A stretch of 12,422 bases of DNA from Bryobacterales bacterium (GTDB lineage Bacteria; Acidobacteriota; Terriglobia; Bryobacterales; Bryobacteraceae). Location: NCBI GenBank assembly GCA_003132905.1, contig PKZC01000241.1, forward strand, positions 31,990 to 44,411, in the 5' to 3' direction. This document shows, one piece after another, positions 6,904-12,422 of the stretch (the first letter of the stretch is position 1; each line of letters begins with the position of its first letter). The notes below the pieces were generated by a model. It was given only the letters and a program-made list of their open reading frames with translations, was not told the DNA's origin and did no database searches. The position numbers and the translations under genes were made by a program.

Positions 6904-7781
6904 ATTTGAGGCTGCGGTCGCCGGAATGGCTGCTAATAATCTACTTTGGTTATGTCGCCGCCATCGCACCGCGTTTTCCGCTAGAGCAATCTATCGTCTG
7001 GCGGCCGTTGCTTGTGGAAGCGCTGGTGTGCGCGCTGTTCCTGGCGCTGGCATACGGCGAATCGCACGAACACGCTGAGCTTTTCAGCATAATGCGGGAT
7101 TGGGCTCCCGTTGCGCTTCTATTACTGGCGTATCGCGAGATGGATTGGTTCTCATCGATGCCGCGCAACTTCGATTTGGAGCTGCGCTGGGTGCAGTGGG
7201 ACCGGAGCCTGTTATATCCATGGGGACTGCAACGCGCCGTAGAGTCTTTGGGTGCGCTCTGGCCGCTCTATCTGGAGCTTTGCTACGTGCTGGTTTATGC
7301 GGTGGCCCCGGTGGTAGTGGCCATTCTGTATTTTCAGTACCGGCGGGAACGCGTAAACGGCGCGCTGTTTCTATATTTGTTGGGGACTTTGCTGTCCTAT
7401 GGGCTGTTTCCCCACTTTCCATCCGATCCGCCCCGCATCGCGTTTGCTGGGAGCGACGTGCCCCACATCATCACGCCGGTGCGCGAACTGAATCTCTGGC
7501 TGGTGGGGGATTTCGGGATACACTCCAGCGTGTTTCCGAGCGCGCACGTATCATCGGCATTTTCGGCCGCATGGGCGCTGTTTGCTTTCCTGCCGGAACG
7601 CAAACAATACGGCTGGGGAATGCTGATTTATGCGATAAGCGTAGCGATAGCCACCGTGTATGGCCGCTATCACTATGGAGCGGACGTTTTAGCTGGAATT
7701 GCGATCAGCCTGGCGCCGGCCGCTATGATTCTGGCTGCTCGTCGCCTTCGTCGTGTTCACGGCCTTCTTGGACTGCCTTGA
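6900..7781 (+). CDS. PAP2 / AUR1-like membrane phosphatase or phosphotransferase
   Basis: This 293-residue integral membrane protein has several hydrophobic helices and the three PAP2-superfamily motif regions. They are FPHFPSDPPR (170-179), FPSAH with His216, and GRYHYGAD (255-262) with Arg256, His258 and Asp262. His216 and His258 would be the nucleophile and acid/base of a phosphohistidine mechanism. The PxxPPR form of motif 1 and the compact RxHxxxD of motif 3 resemble the PAP2_3 group that includes inositol-phosphorylceramide synthase (AUR1), more than classical PgpB/BacA-type phosphatases. The substrate (lipid phosphate, polyprenyl phosphate or sphingolipid headgroup transfer) cannot be told from sequence. 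Its GTG start overlaps the recN stop (GTGA), implying translational coupling. Its last 59 nt overlap the end of rplQ on the other strand. Confidence 0.85.
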   Translation: MNLRLRSPEWLLIIYFGYVAAIAPRFPLEQSIVWRPLLVEALVCALFLALAYGESHEHAELFSIMRDWAPVALLLLAYREMDWFSSMPRNFDLELRWVQWDRSLLYPWGLQRAVESLGALWPLYLELCYVLVYAVAPVVVAILYFQYRRERVNGALFLYLLGTLLSYGLFPHFPSDPPRIAFAGSDVPHIITPVRELNLWLVGDFGIHSSVFPSAHVSSAFSAAWALFAFLPERKQYGWGMLIYAISVAIATVYGRYHYGADVLAGIAISLAPAAMILAARRLRRVHGLLGLP

Positions 7782-8184
7782 GGCGTTCTTCACGCCGCTT
7801 GGCGCGCTCCGCGGCGCGTTTCACGAGTTCTGTGCCAACCAGCTCGAGTTTGGCAAGTTCGGCGCCATCGCCTTTGCGCCAGCCCAGCCGCACGATCCGG
7901 GTGTAGCCGCCGTTGCGCTGACCGAACTTGGTGCCGAGCTTCTCGAACAGTTTTTGGACCGAAGCGGGCGTCCGGAGAAAAGCCGCAGCTTGACGGCGCG
8001 AGTGCAACGTATCCGTCTTGGCCAGCGTAATCATCTTGTCCACCAAAGGCCGTACAGCCTTGGCCTTGGGAACGGTGGTGATGACGAACTCGCTTTCGAT
8101 GACGCTGGTCACCAAGCCGCGCAACAGCGAATTGCGCGCCGCGACGTTGCGTTTAAGTTTAAAACCGGACATCCCGTGACGCAT
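7723..8184 (-). CDS. rplQ: 50S ribosomal protein L17, with acidic C-terminal tail
   Basis: L17 is a large-subunit protein near the exit tunnel. The N-terminal core is typical ([52 protein letters not shown]), and [17 protein letters not shown] and AELAKLELV close the domain by about residue 117. At 153 residues it is longer than E. coli L17 (127). The extra end is a charged helix followed by an acidic tail ([14 protein letters not shown]). That tail lies antisense to the last codons of the PAP2 gene, which read as basic residues there. It starts 3 nt after the rpoA stop, with GGAG 6 nt upstream overlapping that stop, and is the last gene of the leftward ribosomal block. Confidence 0.97.
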   Translation of the reverse strand: MRHGMSGFKLKRNVAARNSLLRGLVTSVIESEFVITTVPKAKAVRPLVDKMITLAKTDTLHSRRQAAAFLRTPASVQKLFEKLGTKFGQRNGGYTRIVRLGWRKGDGAELAKLELVGTELVKRAAERAKRREERLKAVQEGREHDEGDEQPES

Positions 8185-8187
8185 GGT

Positions 8188-9228
8188 TTACTCCGCTACC
8201 TCATCCAGGCCGGCCAGCTCATCTTCGACGCCAAAATGCGGCAGTGAAGGCGGCGGCGCCACCAAACGGCCCTGCGCATCGAACTTCATTCCGAAGGTCA
8301 GGCCGAGGTTGGAAAGGATTTCCTTGATTTCGTTCAGCGATTTGCGCCCGAAGTTCTTGGTGCGCAGCATTTCGGCTTCGGTCTTCTGCACCAGATCGCC
8401 GATGGTTTGGATGTTGGCATTCTTCAGGCAATTGTAGGAACGAACGCTCAGTTCCAATTCCTCGACGGAACGGTTGAGCACTTCGTTCATCTGGCTTGCG
8501 CCGCGCTCGGCCGGCTCTTCGGCGGCCTCAGGCAACTCTTCGAAGTTGATGAAGATCGCCATGTGATCCTTCAGCAGCTTGGCCGCTTGGCCAATAGCAT
8601 CCTGAGGAGAGATGGCGCCGTTGGTCCAGACTTCCAGGGTGAGCTTGTCGTAATCGGTCATCTGGCCCAGGCGAGCTGCTTCGACGGCGAAGTTTACTTT
8701 GCGCACCGGCGAATGGACCGAGTCGATCGGGATGTAGCCGAGCGCCAGATCCTCGTCGTAATTGCGGTCGGCAGCCACGTAGCCGCGGCCGGTCTTGAGC
8801 CGCATCTCGATGTTCAGCTTCCCGCCTTCGCCAATGGTGGCGATGGGTAGGTTACGATCCAGCACTTCCACGTCGGCATCGGTCTCAATCTGGCCGCTGA
8901 GCACCTGGCCGGGCTTGTCCACACGGAGCCGCGCGATGCGGATACCTTCACCGCTCATCTTGAACGGCACTTGCTTCAGGTTGAGGATGATGTCGGTGGC
9001 ATCTTCCACCACGCCCGGGATGGGGCTGAATTCGTGAGCTACGCCCTCGATGCGGATGGAAGTGATGGCGGCGCCCTCAATGGAGCTGAGCAGCACGCGG
9101 CGCAGGCCGGTGCCAATGGTGGCTCCAAAGCCGCGCTCGAATGGCTGGGCGGTAAACATACCATAGCGCTCGGTGAGAGTCTCAGTGTTGGCGATCAGCC
9201 TTTTCGGCTTTTGAAAACCTTTAAACAT
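8188..9228 (-). CDS. rpoA: DNA-directed RNA polymerase subunit alpha
   Basis: Alpha nucleates RNA polymerase assembly and contacts UP elements and activators. The 346-residue protein has the N-terminal dimerisation domain (about 10-235: [55 protein letters not shown]). An acidic flexible linker (230-248) and the C-terminal helix-hairpin-helix domain (about 252-318: [33 protein letters not shown]) follow. Arg263 corresponds to the DNA-contacting Arg265 of E. coli, so UP-element recognition should be conserved. A Pro-rich then acidic tail (about 320-346) follows the domain. GAGGA lies 9 nt before the ATG. It sits between rpsD (27 nt) and rplQ (3 nt), the standard alpha-operon order. Confidence 0.98.
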   Translation of the reverse strand: MFKGFQKPKRLIANTETLTERYGMFTAQPFERGFGATIGTGLRRVLLSSIEGAAITSIRIEGVAHEFSPIPGVVEDATDIILNLKQVPFKMSGEGIRIARLRVDKPGQVLSGQIETDADVEVLDRNLPIATIGEGGKLNIEMRLKTGRGYVAADRNYDEDLALGYIPIDSVHSPVRKVNFAVEAARLGQMTDYDKLTLEVWTNGAISPQDAIGQAAKLLKDHMAIFINFEELPEAAEEPAERGASQMNEVLNRSVEELELSVRSYNCLKNANIQTIGDLVQKTEAEMLRTKNFGRKSLNEIKEILSNLGLTFGMKFDAQGRLVAPPPSLPHFGVEDELAGLDEVAE

Positions 9229-9255
9229 AAGTCAGTTTCCTCAATTCTCTCTGTC

Positions 9256-9888
9256 TTACTTGGAGTACAATTCTACGATTAACTGTTCGTTGAGCTGGAT
9301 CTGGACCAGTTCTTCGCGCTTGGGCTGCGCTATCATACGGCCCTTCAGATTATCGCGGTCCACCTCGATCCAATTGGGGGACGGTGCGTGCGCGGTGGCA
9401 TCGCGGGCCGCCAGAATGGTGGGGTTTTCCTTGCTCTTCTCGCGAACCTCGATAACATCGTTCACCCGGACTTCAAACGAAGGGATGTTCACCTTGTGGC
9501 CATTCACCATCAGATGCCCGTGGCGGACCAGTTGCCGCGCCTGGCTGCGGCTGGTTCCGAGGCCCATGCGATAGATGACGTTATCCAAACGGCGTTCCAG
9601 CGAGTTGAGCATGTTGTCGCCGGTGACGCCCTTGGTGCGGAAAGCGCGCTCAAACAGGTTTCGGAATTGCCCTTCCATCAGGCCGTAGTAACGCCGGGCC
9701 TTCTGCTTCTCACGCAACTGCAGGCCATAGCCGACAATTTTCGGCTTGCGATCCTTGCCGTGCTGGCCGGGAGCGAAGTTGCGCTTTTCGATGGCGCACT
9801 TTTCGGTGTGGCAGCGCTCGCCTTTCAAAAACAACTTCATGCCCTCGCGCCGGCACAGCCGGCAAACGGGGCCATTGTATCTTGCCAT
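9256..9888 (-). CDS. rpsD: 30S ribosomal protein S4 (zinc-binding C+ form)
   Basis: S4 is a primary 16S rRNA binder that starts small-subunit assembly and in several bacteria represses its own operon. The 210-residue product begins [16 protein letters not shown] and keeps a four-cysteine zinc site: Cys9, Cys12, Cys26 and Cys31 (C-x2-C-x13-C-x4-C). This is the C+ paralogue form, which suggests no zinc-free variant is needed. The [11 protein letters not shown] segment, the rRNA-binding core and an S4 domain (about 100-165: [35 protein letters not shown]) follow. AAGG elements precede the ATG (GGAAGGTAAAGAAGGA). It lies after an unusually wide 110-nt gap from rpsK, while most other junctions in this block are under 30 nt. 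Confidence 0.98.
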   Translation of the reverse strand: MARYNGPVCRLCRREGMKLFLKGERCHTEKCAIEKRNFAPGQHGKDRKPKIVGYGLQLREKQKARRYYGLMEGQFRNLFERAFRTKGVTGDNMLNSLERRLDNVIYRMGLGTSRSQARQLVRHGHLMVNGHKVNIPSFEVRVNDVIEVREKSKENPTILAARDATAHAPSPNWIEVDRDNLKGRMIAQPKREELVQIQLNEQLIVELYSK

Positions 9889-9998
9889 TCCTTCTTTACC
9901 TTCCTCGTTTCAAAGGTGCAGTTTACGACCAGGCTTTTTACGGCCGTGCAGCCTTCTTCCTGCTTACTTCACCAACTGACGCTCTCTACTATCACGAC
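9889..9998 (-). other. 110-nt rpsK-rpsD intergenic leader, no clear element
   Basis: This is the longest gap in the ribosomal block. Read on the minus strand it contains only short potential stems, such as GGCT...AGCC around a self-complementary ACGGCCGT, and a purine-rich stretch before rpsD. I see no convincing promoter, terminator or small ORF. It could hold an S4-binding leader or an internal promoter, but the sequence alone does not show it. Confidence 0.3.
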
Positions 9999-10418
9999 TC
10001 AAACCCGGCGGCGTTTCGGCGGCCGGCAGCCGTTGTGCGGGATCGGCGTGCGATCCTTAATCGACTTCACTTCGATACCTACTGTCGCCAGTGCTCGTAC
10101 CGCCGATTCACGGCCGGCGCCTGGTCCGCTGACGCGAACTTCCACCGAACGGACGCCATACTCCTTGGCTTTGTTGGCGGCCGTCAGCGAGGCCTGCTGC
10201 GCTGCGAACGGCGTTCCCTTGCGGGAGCCGCGAAATCCGAGCGAACCCGAGCTCGACCAGGCCAGAACGTTGCCCACCAGATCGGTAAACGTCACGATGG
10301 TGTTGTTGAACGAAGCCTGGACGTGCACCAAGCCAACCGACACGACCTTCTTTTCTTTCTTCTTGAAGGTCTTCTTCTTCGTATTTTTTGCAGGAGCTTT
10401 TGCAGGAGCTTTTGCCAT
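9999..10418 (-). CDS. rpsK: 30S ribosomal protein S11, with Lys/Ala-rich N-terminal extension
   Basis: S11 forms part of the small-subunit platform near the mRNA exit and the Shine-Dalgarno helix. The 139-residue protein is standard from about residue 25 ([83 protein letters not shown]). The first 24 residues are a basic Ala/Pro/Lys tail with two KAP units encoded by a perfect 12-bp tandem repeat. Basic, variable N-termini are common in this family. TAAGGA lies 6 nt before the ATG and overlaps the rpsM stop; the gap is 9 nt. Confidence 0.98.
   Translation of the reverse strand: MAKAPAKAPAKNTKKKTFKKKEKKVVSVGLVHVQASFNNTIVTFTDLVGNVLAWSSSGSLGFRGSRKGTPFAAQQASLTAANKAKEYGVRSVEVRVSGPGAGRESAVRALATVGIEVKSIKDRTPIPHNGCRPPKRRRV
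10389..10412. repeat. 12-bp perfect tandem duplication inside rpsK
   Basis: TGCAGGAGCTTT occurs twice in a row (10389-10400, 10401-10412). On the coding strand it yields the repeated Lys-Ala-Pro-Ala units near the S11 N-terminus. It is in frame and probably neutral slippage in a disordered tail. Confidence 0.85.
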
Positions 10419-10427
10419 TCGATGTCC

Positions 10428-10814
10428 TTAAGTCTTACCGGTAGCTTTCTTCTTGTTGGCCACGGTTCCGCGGCGCGGCCCTTTGCGCGTACGGGCGTTG
10501 GTGTGGGTGCGCTGTCCGCGTACCGGCAGCCCGCGGCGATGCCGTAACCCGCGATAGGATCCCATTTCGATGAGGCGCTTGATGTTCATCGAAAGCTCCT
10601 TGCGGAGATCGCCTTCGACCGACCCTTCGTTCTCAATCAGCGTTCGCACGCGGTTGATTTCGTCTTCACCCATGTCGGCGATCTTTTTGCCTGGGTCCAC
10701 GTTGGCACGATGGAGCAGCGAGAGCGCACGGGTCCGCCCGATGCCGTAGATATATGTCAGACCGATCTCGGCCCGCTTCTTGGCTGGTAAATCGACACCT
10801 GCAATACGCGCCAT
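10428..10814 (-). CDS. rpsM: 30S ribosomal protein S13
   Basis: S13 sits at the head of the 30S subunit, making bridge contacts with the 50S subunit and touching the P-site tRNA. The 128-residue product is canonical: [14 protein letters not shown], the helix-hairpin-helix region ([15 protein letters not shown]), [20 protein letters not shown] and [17 protein letters not shown], ending in a basic tail of the kind that reaches the tRNA. Length is slightly above E. coli (118), from the Lys-rich end. AAGGA lies 5 nt before the ATG, straddling the rpmJ stop region, and the gap to rpmJ is 9 nt. It opens the classic rpsM-rpsK-rpsD-rpoA-rplQ alpha operon, here continuous with upstream map-infA-rpmJ. 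Confidence 0.98.
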   Translation of the reverse strand: MARIAGVDLPAKKRAEIGLTYIYGIGRTRALSLLHRANVDPGKKIADMGEDEINRVRTLIENEGSVEGDLRKELSMNIKRLIEMGSYRGLRHRRGLPVRGQRTHTNARTRKGPRRGTVANKKKATGKT

Positions 10815-10823
10815 ATGGTTCCT

Positions 10824-10937
10824 TTATCCCTGCCGCTGCTTATGCTTCGGATTAGTACAGATGACCCGCACCACGCCTTCGCGGTGGATCACTTTGCACT
10901 TGTCGCACATCTTTTTCACGGACGCTCGCACTTTCAT
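10824..10937 (-). CDS. rpmJ: 50S ribosomal protein L36 (zinc-ribbon form)
   Basis: This 37-residue gene is easily missed because of its size. The product begins [20 protein letters not shown] and ends HKQRQG. Cys11, Cys14, Cys27 and His32 form the C-x2-C-x12-C-x4-H zinc site of L36, the zinc-dependent (C+) version. L36 binds 23S rRNA late in large-subunit assembly. It lies 17 nt after infA and 9 nt before rpsM, the normal infA-rpmJ-rpsM order. Upstream of its ATG there is only a weak purine stretch (GAGAGCGAGAAAAT), so translation may depend on coupling with infA. Confidence 0.97.
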   Translation of the reverse strand: MKVRASVKKMCDKCKVIHREGVVRVICTNPKHKQRQG

Positions 10938-10954
10938 ATTTTCTCGCTCTCTTG

Positions 10955-11158
10955 CTACGTCAGCAACCGAACAATTCTTCCACGCCCGGGATCGTGCGGC
11001 GATAATTCCACCTGCACCCGATCGCCTGGCCGAACTCTCAAAAAATTCGTCTTCGCCGCGCCGGCCGCATGCGCCAGGACCACGGTTTCGTTTTCCAACT
11101 TTACCTTCACTACAGCGCTCGGCAGCAACTCAATCACAACGGCCTCTACTGACGGCAT
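10955..11158 (-). CDS. infA: Translation initiation factor IF-1 (short, divergent form)
   Basis: IF-1 is a one-domain OB-fold protein that occupies the ribosomal A site during initiation. The 67-residue product keeps the S1/IF-1 pattern: [40 protein letters not shown] and [15 protein letters not shown]. Compared with E. coli IF-1 (72 residues) it lacks the first acidic residues (KEDxIE) and has AAGAAKTNF in place of SGKMRMHF. The position between map and rpmJ, and the OB-fold motifs PGDRV and ELSPxD, make the call secure despite divergence. GAGGG overlaps the map stop (TGAGGG) 4 nt before its ATG, and the two genes are 7 nt apart. Confidence 0.94.
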   Translation of the reverse strand: MPSVEAVVIELLPSAVVKVKLENETVVLAHAAGAAKTNFLRVRPGDRVQVELSPHDPGRGRIVRLLT

Positions 11159-11165
11159 CTTTCCC

Positions 11166-11936
11166 TCAGGGCCGCGTCAAAACCCACGGACCGTCGGACG
11201 TCACCGCCACGCAATGTTCGAAGTGCGCCGACAGCGAATGGTCCTTCGTCACTGCGGTCCACTTGTCGGATAAAACGCGCATGTCCGGGGCTCCGGCGTT
11301 GACCATCGGCTCAATCGCCAGCACCATGCCTTCTTTCAGCCTGGGATTCTCGTTGCGGCGATCCACGTAATTAGGAACTTGCGGCTCCTCATGCAACTTG
11401 GTGCCGATGCCATGCCCCACCATCTCGCGAACCACCGAGAATCCGTTTTCCACCACATGCTGCTCTACTGTCCCGCAAATATCGAAAAGCCGGTTGCCCG
11501 GCCGCGCCTTGTCGATGGCAAGCTCCAGCGATTCCTTGGTCACTTCCAACAGCTTCTTGACGGACTCGTTAATCTCGCCCACCGGTACCGTGACGGCCGA
11601 ATCGCCAAAATAACCATTCAACTGGACGCCGGTGTCGATAGAAACGATGTCGCCCTTCTTCAATTTCGTCTTCGCCGACGGCATGCCATGCACAATCTGA
11701 TCGTTCACCGACGTACACAGCACGTAGGGATACTTGCTGCCCGCCGACGGCGTGTAATAACCCTTAAAGGCCGGCTTCGCGCCTGCGTCCTTCATCATCT
11801 TCTCCGCCGCAACTTCCAGATCGTGGGTAGTGACACCCTCTTCCACCATTTTCGAGAGATCTTGCAGGATCTGCCAGACTAGCATACCGCTCTTGCGCAT
11901 CTGGTCTAACTCGTTGCGGCTCTTACGGATAATCAT
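11166..11936 (-). CDS. map: Type I methionine aminopeptidase
   Basis: This enzyme removes the initiator methionine from nascent proteins; it is cytoplasmic and uses two metal ions. From the ATG at 11936 the product is 256 residues, beginning MIIRKSRNELDQMRKSG as in other type I enzymes. All metal ligands and catalytic residues are visible: His83 (DQIVHGMPS), Asp101 and Asp112 (SIDTGVQLNGYFGDSAVT), His175 (MVGHGIGTKLHEEP), Glu209 (LAIEPM) and Glu240 (SAHFEHCVAV). The start is uncertain. The ATG has GGAG directly against it with no spacer, while an in-frame GTG at 11972 (12 residues longer) has GGAG at 7 nt. Family alignment favours the ATG. Gene order secY-map lacks the usual adk between them. 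Confidence 0.95.
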   Translation of the reverse strand: MIIRKSRNELDQMRKSGMLVWQILQDLSKMVEEGVTTHDLEVAAEKMMKDAGAKPAFKGYYTPSAGSKYPYVLCTSVNDQIVHGMPSAKTKLKKGDIVSIDTGVQLNGYFGDSAVTVPVGEINESVKKLLEVTKESLELAIDKARPGNRLFDICGTVEQHVVENGFSVVREMVGHGIGTKLHEEPQVPNYVDRRNENPRLKEGMVLAIEPMVNAGAPDMRVLSDKWTAVTKDHSLSAHFEHCVAVTSDGPWVLTRP

Positions 11937-11957
11937 CTCCACTGACTGCCAGCCACA

Positions 11958-11973
11958 AGTGTGGGCACACACT
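11958..11973 (-). repeat. Small hairpin in the map leader
   Basis: AGTGTG (11958-11963 on plus) and CACACT (11968-11973) are complementary with a 4-nt loop. On the minus strand the 6-bp stem contains the alternative GTG start of map (11972-11970) and would hide it if folded. The stem is short and its stability is untested. Confidence 0.35.
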
Positions 11974-12004
11974 GGCCCTCTCCACGGAAATGACTGATAA
12001 ATCC

Positions 12005-12010
12005 ATTATA
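12005..12010 (-). promoter_or_regulatory. Candidate -10 box of an internal promoter before map
   Basis: The minus strand reads TATAAT at 12010-12005, 17 nt after the secY stop. No good -35 hexamer is seen at 16-18 nt. Transcription would start near 11998. That gives a leader of about 25 nt to the GTG at 11972 or about 60 nt to the ATG at 11936. It would let map, infA and the alpha-operon genes be transcribed apart from secY. Confidence 0.35.
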
Positions 12011-12026
12011 GTGCAAAATCATGCGT

Positions 12027-12422
12027 TTAGGACACGCTGCTGCGCCGGCCCCGAATCCGGCCCGAGCGCGGCGTAAAGCCCTCGTAATGCCGCATGATCA
12101 ACTGAGCTTCCACTTGGTTGACGGTATCCATGGCCACGCCCACCACAATCAGCAGCGAAGTGCCGCCGAAGAAAAAGTTGACGTTCAGGCCGTCCAGCAG
12201 CCAACGCGGGAAATAGTTGTCGATAAAATTGCCAACCAACGGCAGCCGCTGCAGTTTGATGCCGGCGATCATAATCTGCGGAATCAGCGACAGCACTGAA
12301 AGATACAAGCCGCCCACCACGGTGATCCGGGTGAGGATGGTGTTCATATAGTCGGCCGTATTCTTGCCGGGACGAATGCCGGGGATGAATCCGCCGTACT
12401 TGCGCATGTTGTCCGCCGCTTC
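12027..12422 (-). CDS. secY: SecY, preprotein translocase channel subunit (partial, N-terminal part beyond window)
   Basis: SecY is the membrane channel of the Sec translocon. Only the last 131 residues are present; the frame is open to the right edge (EAADN precedes MRKYGG, matching the SecY interior, so the ATG at 12407 is not a start). [12 protein letters not shown] is the hallmark of the cytoplasmic loop that docks SecA and ribosomes, with the conserved Arg. Two membrane helices follow, near [19 protein letters not shown] and [20 protein letters not shown]. The C-terminal helix and tail are [19 protein letters not shown], where MRHYEG-type sequences are typical of SecY ends. The TAA stop is at 12029-12027. 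It precedes map directly. Confidence 0.97.
   Translation of the reverse strand, partial: EAADNMRKYGGFIPGIRPGKNTADYMNTILTRITVVGGLYLSVLSLIPQIMIAGIKLQRLPLVGNFIDNYFPRWLLDGLNVNFFFGGTSLLIVVGVAMDTVNQVEAQLIMRHYEGFTPRSGRIRGRRSSVS

Noticed and set aside
9388..10431. Long plus-strand open frame (347 codons) across rpsD and rpsK
   Set aside because: It lies antisense to two certain ribosomal protein genes; its product is low-complexity with no recognisable domain.
1..12422. Mobile elements, CRISPR arrays, tRNA/rRNA genes or a hidden defence system
   Set aside because: No transposase, integrase, direct-repeat array or RNA-gene pattern was seen; nearly all the sequence is accounted for by conserved housekeeping genes.

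Overview
This window looks like core chromosome of a moderately GC-rich, Gram-negative (diderm) bacterium. A complete Tol-Pal envelope operon proves an outer membrane. The gene repertoire, the Pal protein with an Ig-like insert, the short IF-1 and the pairing of Tol, recN and ribosomal blocks suggest an acidobacterium (Solibacter/Bryobacter-like). That assignment is an inference from protein character, not a database match. I see no mobile element, CRISPR array, tRNA or rRNA. Apart from regulatory details, these are conserved housekeeping genes, and I found no convincing undescribed multi-gene system.

Layout: (1) positions 1-5041, minus strand, read right to left: tolQ - tolR - tolA-like (TonB family) - tolB - pal - cpoB. 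cpoB runs off the left edge. The genes are tightly packed (15-nt, 7-nt, 4-nt overlap, 41-nt and 57-nt junctions). Together they form the proton-driven machine that tethers and constricts the outer membrane at division. (2) Positions 5042-5220 are a divergent control region with a perfect 10-bp inverted repeat and a TATAAT box placed so close to recN that its mRNA may be leaderless. (3) Positions 5221-7781, plus strand: recN (DNA repair ATPase) overlaps a PAP2/AUR1-like membrane phosphatase gene by 4 nt. (4) Positions 7723-12422, minus strand, read right to left: secY (3' end only) - map - infA - rpmJ - rpsM - rpsK - rpsD - rpoA - rplQ. This is the classic spc/alpha ribosomal block. adk is missing from its usual place between secY and map, and a TATAAT box sits just after the secY stop.

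The two blocks facing each other at 7723-7781 overlap tail to tail by 59 nt within coding sequence. The most useful leads are the leaderless recN candidate with its nearby palindrome, the interleaved inverted repeats between pal and cpoB, the recN-PAP2 coupling with its convergent overlap with rplQ, and the Ig-like insertion in Pal.
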